Assembly: GCA_964610775.1 (NCBI GenBank)
Contig: CAZSZC010000008.1
Coordinates: forward strand, 1-41,967
Direction: 5' to 3'
Source: CAZPWF01 sp964610775
Lineage (GTDB): Bacteria; Patescibacteriota; Saccharimonadia; Saccharimonadales; JACQNP01
Length of the DNA: 41,967 nt
Shown in pieces: positions 37,859-41,967 of the stretch (its first letter is position 1; every line of letters starts with the position of its first letter). The position numbers and the translations under genes were made by a program. The notes under the pieces are model-generated. The model saw only the letters and a list, made by a program, of their open reading frames with translations, ran no database searches and was not told the origin of the DNA.

Positions 37859-38347
37859 GTGATTGTTCTGGAGGATGACTTATCTTCACTCAGACACGAG
37901 TTGGACAATAAGACTATTGTATTTACCTCTGGGACATTTGATCTAATTCACCCGGGGCATCTTGAGTTTTTGGGTTGGTGCAAGAACCAAGGGGATGTGT
38001 TGGTGGTCGCTGTAAACAACGACGAGCATACAAGATTTGTGAAAGGTAAAAATCGGCCTGTACTCAACGAAGTTGATAGATTGAACATGGTTGACTCTCT
38101 TAAAGCTGTGGACTATGTCATTATGAAAAAGACGAACAATACAGAAAAAGGTATTCCTGCCTTATTTATTGCCTCAAAGCTCAGGCCAAATATAGCTGTG
38201 TTAGGCTATGACTGGGCTGATCGTGAAATTCAGGACTGGAGAGTAGCACTTCCAGCTACAGAGGTATTGGTTGCTCCACAGCGACGTCCAGGACGCTCCA
38301 CCTCGCACATTATTCATTCGATAATAAAGGCTTACTCAGATGACTAA
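37859..38347 (+). CDS. Cytidylyltransferase-like nucleotidyltransferase (HxGH family)
   Basis: A 162-residue protein of the nucleotidyltransferase superfamily. Its HxGH motif lies in TSGTFDLIHPGHLEFL (about 23-38), a following LVVAVNNDEHTR strand, RPVLNEVDRLNMV, and a RSTSHIIHSII motif near the C-terminus, all as in the RfaE/HldE C-domain and GCT-like enzymes. It probably transfers AMP or CMP to a sugar phosphate. The start is GTG right after efp; its end overlaps tlyA by 8 nt. Confidence 0.85.
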   Translation: MIVLEDDLSSLRHELDNKTIVFTSGTFDLIHPGHLEFLGWCKNQGDVLVVAVNNDEHTRFVKGKNRPVLNEVDRLNMVDSLKAVDYVIMKKTNNTEKGIPALFIASKLRPNIAVLGYDWADREIQDWRVALPATEVLVAPQRRPGRSTSHIIHSIIKAYSDD

Positions 38348-39065
38348 ATCAAGACTCGACCAGGAGCTGGTTAATCGGGGCTTGGTTACTACGCGTAGTC
38401 AGTCAGAAAGCTATATCAAATTGGGTTACGTGAGTGTAAATAAAAAACTTATAACAAAACCGGGAACTTCAGTTGGTGAAACAGATGACATCAAACTTAA
38501 TCTAGATGAACAGTATGTATCGAGGGCGGCTTTGAAGCTAGCTTCTGTTGCCAAAATACTGAGTGTGAGTTTTCGGGGTGCGACGGTACTTGATGTTGGC
38601 TCGTCAACAGGAGGCTTTACGGATTATGCATTAAGGCAAGATGCCCAGAAAGTCATTGCAGTGGAGCTGGGGACCAATCAAATGCATCCAAGTTTGCGAG
38701 AAGATTCAAGGATTGAGTTACACGAAAAAACCGATATACGTGACTTCAAGAGTAATAAACTTAGTATTGATGTTGTTGTAATTGATGTTTCTTTTGTGAG
38801 TTTGCAAGATATTTTGCCAAGCGTTGCGAAACTGAGTAATAAAAATACTAAGGTGTTGGCAATGGTGAAACCGCAATTTGAGGCCCAGAATTCTAACGTC
38901 AAACACAAAGGTGTGATAAAAAATGATCGCATTCGTCGTGATATTTTGAAAGACTTTGAAATCTGGGTACAAAAGTTGTTTGTTATTGAGAATAAAGCCG
39001 ATTCAGAAGTGGCGGGGGCTAAGGGCAATAGGGAGCGCTTCTACCTATTAAAGAAACTCCAATAA
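38340..39065 (+). CDS. tlyA: TlyA-family rRNA methyltransferase
   Basis: TlyA 2'-O-methylates rRNA. The 241-residue protein has an N-terminal S4 RNA-binding domain (SRLDQELVNRGLVTTRSQSESYI), then YVSRAALKLASV, the Rossmann methyltransferase motif LDVGSSTGGFTDYAL, and VIDVSFVSLQDIL, matching the family closely. Its ATG overlaps the preceding stop. The exact target site (16S or 23S) cannot be read from the sequence. Confidence 0.93.
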   Translation: MTKSRLDQELVNRGLVTTRSQSESYIKLGYVSVNKKLITKPGTSVGETDDIKLNLDEQYVSRAALKLASVAKILSVSFRGATVLDVGSSTGGFTDYALRQDAQKVIAVELGTNQMHPSLREDSRIELHEKTDIRDFKSNKLSIDVVVIDVSFVSLQDILPSVAKLSNKNTKVLAMVKPQFEAQNSNVKHKGVIKNDRIRRDILKDFEIWVQKLFVIENKADSEVAGAKGNRERFYLLKKLQ

Positions 39066-39082
39066 CTCCTTACTTGTTATGT

Positions 39083-39088
39083 TAAAAT
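39083..39088 (+). promoter_or_regulatory. -10 element for the PRTase-like gene
   Basis: TAAAAT lies 6 nt before the ATG at 39095, a leaderless arrangement. Confidence 0.5.
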
Positions 39089-39094
39089 TCGGGT

Positions 39095-39751
39095 ATGTAT
39101 TTCCATAGTCGCGCTCAGGCTGGCAAGATGATTGCCGAAAAACTTGCTCAATATAGCACACAAAATGTGTCTGTTATCGCATTAAACCCGGGTGGTGTTA
39201 TAGTTGGCGCGCAAATTGCCATGCGCATTCACGCGGCACTAGCTATGCTATTAACCAAAGACATTACTCTGCCAGGAGAGAATACACCTCTGGCAGCTGT
39301 TTCGTCCGATAACTTATTTACCTACAATCAGATGTTTTCAGTAGGCCAGCTCGAAGAAATGAAAGGTGATTATCGTAGCTTCATAGAGCAGGCTCGTATG
39401 AATGGTTTGCATGAACTGCATAGCCTACTTGGTGCTGATGGCGAGATAAAGCGCGAGCTATTGCAGCGTCACATTATAATTTTGACTTCGGATGGCTTCC
39501 AGAATGGATTTTCTATTGATATTGCTTCTGATTTTTTAAAGCCAGTCAATGCTAAGAAACTTATCGTAGCTACTCCATTCGCAACGGTGCCGGCTCTCGA
39601 TAAGATTCATATGCTGGCTGATGAAATCCAATGCTTGGATGTTATTGATAATTTTATGGGCACCGACCACTATTACGAAGATAACACTATTCCAGGCACA
39701 GATGATCTGATAAAGGTTATAAGGAATACTCCTATACACTGGCAACGATAG
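39095..39751 (+). CDS. Phosphoribosyltransferase-like protein with altered PRPP motif
   Basis: The 218-residue protein resembles the PRTase-fold family near the start (FHSRAQAGKMIAEKL, then VIALNPGGVIVGAQIAMRI, where the family has RGGVPVA). The PRPP-binding loop usually reads DDGxATG; here it is TSDGFQNG (131-138) after the strand HIIIL. So the fold is kept but PRPP binding is doubtful. It is monocistronic after tlyA. Confidence 0.72.
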   Translation: MYFHSRAQAGKMIAEKLAQYSTQNVSVIALNPGGVIVGAQIAMRIHAALAMLLTKDITLPGENTPLAAVSSDNLFTYNQMFSVGQLEEMKGDYRSFIEQARMNGLHELHSLLGADGEIKRELLQRHIIILTSDGFQNGFSIDIASDFLKPVNAKKLIVATPFATVPALDKIHMLADEIQCLDVIDNFMGTDHYYEDNTIPGTDDLIKVIRNTPIHWQR

Positions 39752-39753
39752 GC

Positions 39754-39782
39754 TTGATTTTAGTTAAAACTCTGTCTAAAAT
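39754..39782 (+). promoter_or_regulatory. Promoter of the serine hydrolase gene
   Basis: TTGATT (39754-39759), 17 nt, TAAAAT (39777-39782): the same element pair as at rpsO. The leader of about 55 nt ends with an AGAGGG Shine-Dalgarno. Confidence 0.6.
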
Positions 39783-39843
39783 ACTTAAAGTAAAGACTTA
39801 AAACGCACATCTAAAAAAGAAAATAAAAGAGGGAAAAACAAAT

Positions 39844-40746
39844 ATGAAGTTTTCATATTTGTATGGCGCCTACGGTACACCCGTCAGGTATAACGTTGAC
39901 GCATACAAAGATAAAACACGTGTGGTTATTGCAACGCTGATATGTGCAGTACTGTTATTTAGTATTGCAGCTTTACAGATTATGCATGCAAAAAATAACG
40001 TGGTTGAAGCATCTCCAGTTGTCCAACAGCCCCAACAACCCAATGAGAATTTACCCAAACCCTCAGAGCCATCACCAACCACGGTAAATTATCAATCTAT
40101 TGTTGATGATTGGACAAAGAGTCATAAGGGAACTTACGGTATTGTAGTCAGTAGTCTGGATGGTAAAACAATAGCTAGCAGCGGAGCTGATCAGAAATTT
40201 TTCATGGCGAGTATTTATAAACTCTATACGGCTTACATTGCTTATCAAAAGGTAGATAAAGGAACTCTAAAGCTAAGTGATCCCTATTGGAAGGACTGGA
40301 CAAGAGGCCAGTGTCTAGACGCTATGATTAGAATTTCACATAACGAATGTGGCGAGAAGATGTTGCCCGAATTAGGTCGAGAAGTTAGTGCAAAACTCAA
40401 AAGTTACGGATTGCAAAATACATCTATTGGTAGTTTTGAAACAACTGCTGGTGACGCTGCAATAATACTAGCTCGTATACAGAACGGTACAGATCTAAGC
40501 GTAAGCTCCAGAGATAAGCTGCTTGATTCCATGCTAGGACAGAAATATCGCGATGGATTGCCACAGGGTTTCAGTAGCTCAAGTGTATACGATAAGGTTG
40601 GCTTTCGAAGCCCAACGGAGTACCACGATGTTGGCATAGTTAAGCTATCAAATGGTTCATCAATAATTGTTTCTATCATGACCAAAGACGCTGGCGTGAA
40701 CAACATAGCTGGATTGGCTAAACAAATTTCTAGCGCATTGAAATAG
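39844..40746 (+). CDS. Membrane-anchored class A beta-lactamase-like serine hydrolase
   Basis: The 300-residue protein has a cytoplasmic N-terminus, a transmembrane helix at about 27-48, a Pro/Gln-rich linker (to about 80) and a serine beta-lactamase/PBP-fold domain. Catalytic motifs are SxxK as SIYK (S123, K126), SHN (165-167, the SDN position), and KVG (251-253, the KTG position). Homologues may be DD-peptidases, esterases or beta-lactamases, so resistance should not be inferred. It runs convergently to ychF with a 3-bp gap. Confidence 0.85.
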   Translation: MKFSYLYGAYGTPVRYNVDAYKDKTRVVIATLICAVLLFSIAALQIMHAKNNVVEASPVVQQPQQPNENLPKPSEPSPTTVNYQSIVDDWTKSHKGTYGIVVSSLDGKTIASSGADQKFFMASIYKLYTAYIAYQKVDKGTLKLSDPYWKDWTRGQCLDAMIRISHNECGEKMLPELGREVSAKLKSYGLQNTSIGSFETTAGDAAIILARIQNGTDLSVSSRDKLLDSMLGQKYRDGLPQGFSSSSVYDKVGFRSPTEYHDVGIVKLSNGSSIIVSIMTKDAGVNNIAGLAKQISSALK

Positions 40747-40749
40747 TGA

Positions 40750-41838
40750 CTATTTTGTAACGTTAAAGCGGAACTCAACCACATCGTCGGGTTGCATAAC
40801 GTAGTCTTTACCCTCGGTACGGACTTTGCCAGCAGCCTTAGCAGCTGACTCTGAACCAGCCGCTACTAGGTCTTTGTAGTCAACTATTTGGGCTGCAATG
40901 AAGCCCTTTTCGAAATCACCATGTATAACACCCGCAGCTTGCGGTGCGGTGTAGCCTTGGTGAATTGTCCAGGCACGAACTTCTTTTTCTCCAGCAGTCA
41001 GATAGCTTTGTAGGCCGAGCGTATCGTATGCGGCATGTATGACTTGAACTAGTCCTGACTCCTGAACGCCATAACTTTCCAACAACTCTTCACGGTCACT
41101 CTCATCTAGCCCTCTTAGTTCGCTTTCCAGTTTTGCGCAAACGAACAAAGACTTAGCGCTACCTACTAGTTTAGATAGTTCTTTCTTTTTGTCTTCGTTT
41201 TGCAAGGTGCTTTCATCGACATTGAACACATAAATTACTGGTTTTGCGGTTAGTAGGTGCAAGTCAGAGAGCTCAGTACTCAGTACCAAGTACTCAGTAC
41301 TGCTGAAAAGTGGCACACCAGAGTCAAGAATGCTTTTTGCTTTTTGCAATAGTTCTACAAGTGGACGAATTTTTGGGTCACTTTTAGCCATCTTTTCAGC
41401 TTGGGGCAGACGTTTCTCTACGGTTTGTAGATCCGCCAATACCAGTTCGGTGTTAATGACTTCTATATCTTTTTTTGGATCGTGTTTGTCATCGACATGA
41501 ACAACATCGCTATCCTCAAAAGCTCTAACTACATGACAGATCGCATTACAGCTACGAATATTTGCCAAAAACTGATTACCTAGACCTTCGCCTTTACTGG
41601 CGCCGGCTACGAGCCCAGCGATGTCCACAAATGTCACTGTGGCCGGGATGACCTTTTGGGCTTGGTACATTTCTTCTAGTTTTGCAAGTCGTAAATCTGG
41701 TACAGGCACTATACCGGTATTGGGTTCGATTGTGGCAAATGGATAATTGGCTGCCAATATATTATTGTCAGTCAGCGCATTAAATAGTGTGGATTTGCCA
41801 ACGTTCGGTAATCCTACAATTCCTATTGATAGAGACAT
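40750..41838 (-). CDS. ychF: Redox-regulated ATPase YchF (OLA1 family)
   Basis: YchF is a ribosome-associated Obg-related nucleotidase that prefers ATP. The 362-residue protein has G1 GLPNVGKST, switch motif DIAGLVAGASKGEGLGNQFL, an NVDE motif where GTPases have NKxD, the coiled-coil insertion and the C-terminal TGS domain (GKDYVMQPDDVVEFRFN). A 4-unit, 7-bp DNA repeat encodes STEYLVLSTEL in the coiled-coil region. The ATG follows a TTGAAG-17-TAAGAT promoter by 6 nt. Confidence 0.96.
   Translation of the reverse strand: MSLSIGIVGLPNVGKSTLFNALTDNNILAANYPFATIEPNTGIVPVPDLRLAKLEEMYQAQKVIPATVTFVDIAGLVAGASKGEGLGNQFLANIRSCNAICHVVRAFEDSDVVHVDDKHDPKKDIEVINTELVLADLQTVEKRLPQAEKMAKSDPKIRPLVELLQKAKSILDSGVPLFSSTEYLVLSTELSDLHLLTAKPVIYVFNVDESTLQNEDKKKELSKLVGSAKSLFVCAKLESELRGLDESDREELLESYGVQESGLVQVIHAAYDTLGLQSYLTAGEKEVRAWTIHQGYTAPQAAGVIHGDFEKGFIAAQIVDYKDLVAAGSESAAKAAGKVRTEGKDYVMQPDDVVEFRFNVTK
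41275..41301. repeat. 7-bp tandem repeat within ychF
   Basis: AGTACTC, AGTACCA, AGTACTC, AGTACT in tandem, each unit nearly palindromic. The reading frame through it gives STEYLVLSTEL on the minus strand. Confidence 0.75.
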
Positions 41839-41844
41839 AGAGTT

Positions 41845-41873
41845 ATCTTACGTTACGGAGTAAAAGACTTCAA
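41845..41873 (-). promoter_or_regulatory. Promoter of ychF
   Basis: On the minus strand TTGAAG (41873-41868), 17 nt, TAAGAT (41850-41845), then 6 nt to the ATG at 41838; leaderless. Confidence 0.55.
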
Positions 41874-41907
41874 ACATAAGCACAAATGGTATATGCTTAT
41901 TACAAGT

Positions 41908-41967
41908 ATGAAACTCTTTAGAAAAAAGGGCGCTAATTTACCAAGTGACCAAACAAACACCCAAGTT
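41908..41967 (+). CDS. Start of an unidentified gene, truncated by the window end
   Basis: An ATG at 41908 opens a frame through the last base (20 codons, MKLFRKKGANLPSDQTNTQV). A TTCAAA-17-TATGCT promoter (41869-41897) lies 10 nt upstream, divergent to that of ychF. The visible part is basic then polar and gives no family. Confidence 0.5.
   Translation, partial: MKLFRKKGANLPSDQTNTQV

Noticed and set aside
39844..40746. Antibiotic-resistance beta-lactamase
   Set aside because: The SxxK and SHN/KVG motifs only place it in the serine beta-lactamase/PBP superfamily; the Glu166 region and KTG are not those of a typical class A enzyme.
40739..40755. AAATAGT/ACTATTT inverted repeat between the serine hydrolase and ychF
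   Set aside because: The loop would be one base, the realistic stem is only 5 A-T pairs, and no clear T tract follows, so I do not call it a terminator.
1..41967. UGA recoding (code 25) as in some CPR lineages
   Set aside because: TGA ends several genes at the expected place (for example the DUF3137 gene, mutM, ftsK) and does not appear inside conserved frames.
1..41967. tRNA, rRNA, CRISPR arrays, insertion sequences or prophage genes
   Set aside because: The few spacers longer than 150 bp were read for cloverleaf, spacer-repeat and terminal inverted repeat patterns and show none; no transposase, integrase or phage protein is encoded.

Overview
The window is a gene-dense stretch of a streamlined bacterial chromosome, almost certainly a member of the Candidate Phyla Radiation (Patescibacteria) and most likely Candidatus Saccharibacteria (TM7). 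This rests on protein character rather than a marker tree: very short intergenic gaps, many small lineage-type membrane proteins, a DnaG with the WHDFSSG signature instead of a zinc ribbon, an EF-P loop reading MGRGG, and clusters of cell-wall enzymes (VanY, CHAP, serine hydrolase, CapA) next to core replication and RNA genes. TGA is used as an ordinary stop, so the Gracilibacteria code 25 does not apply. No mobile element, CRISPR array, tRNA or rRNA is visible. Two runs of exactly 100 N (3824-3923 and 23548-23647) are scaffold gaps and each breaks genes.

Layout. 1-6513: the 3' end of a photolyase-like gene, a Tim44-like/DUF3137 membrane protein, msrB, a CapA-like protein, a gapped vanY, orn, a YjbR-family gene and two unknowns. 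6559-11297: dnaG and rpoD overlapping, a tiny membrane ORF, a P-loop kinase-like gene and a polyprenyl diphosphate synthase. 11294-20935: a P2-type cation ATPase on the minus strand, polA, a HAD hydrolase, a DciA-like gene, mutM-holA and rpsT. 21088-25306: a degenerate DHH protein with a long disordered tail, a CHAP hydrolase, truB (5' end lost in the gap), an unknown and rpsO. 25488-34432: pnp, small membrane genes, a family-4-like UDG, rnj, an unknown followed by a possible caspase-fold protein, and ftsK. 34429-41967: an unknown, rpsF-ssb-(85 aa unknown)-rpsR, a Nudix gene, efp, a nucleotidyltransferase, tlyA, a PRTase-like gene, an anchored serine hydrolase, ychF and the start of one more gene.

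The genes fall into working groups: replication and repair (dnaG, polA, holA, ssb, mutM, UDG, the photolyase-like gene, ftsK), RNA processing and decay (orn, pnp, rnj, truB, tlyA), translation (rpsT, rpsO, rpsF, rpsR, efp, ychF), transcription (rpoD) and the envelope (capA-like, vanY, CHAP, serine hydrolase, isoprenoid synthase).

Two patterns stand out. First, a large share of transcription units has a -10 hexamer 6-9 nt before the start codon, implying leaderless mRNAs; these promoters also decide several start codons. Ribosomal-protein and RNA-decay operons instead have leaders with Shine-Dalgarno sites and conspicuous inverted repeats (rpsO-pnp, pnp, rpsF, rpsF-ssb). Second, three normally metal-bearing DNA enzymes lack their usual ligands: DnaG lacks all four zinc ligands, the UDG lacks all four Fe-S cysteines, and the photolyase-like fragment lacks the CxxC pair. 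MsrB and MutM in the same window keep their zinc sites.
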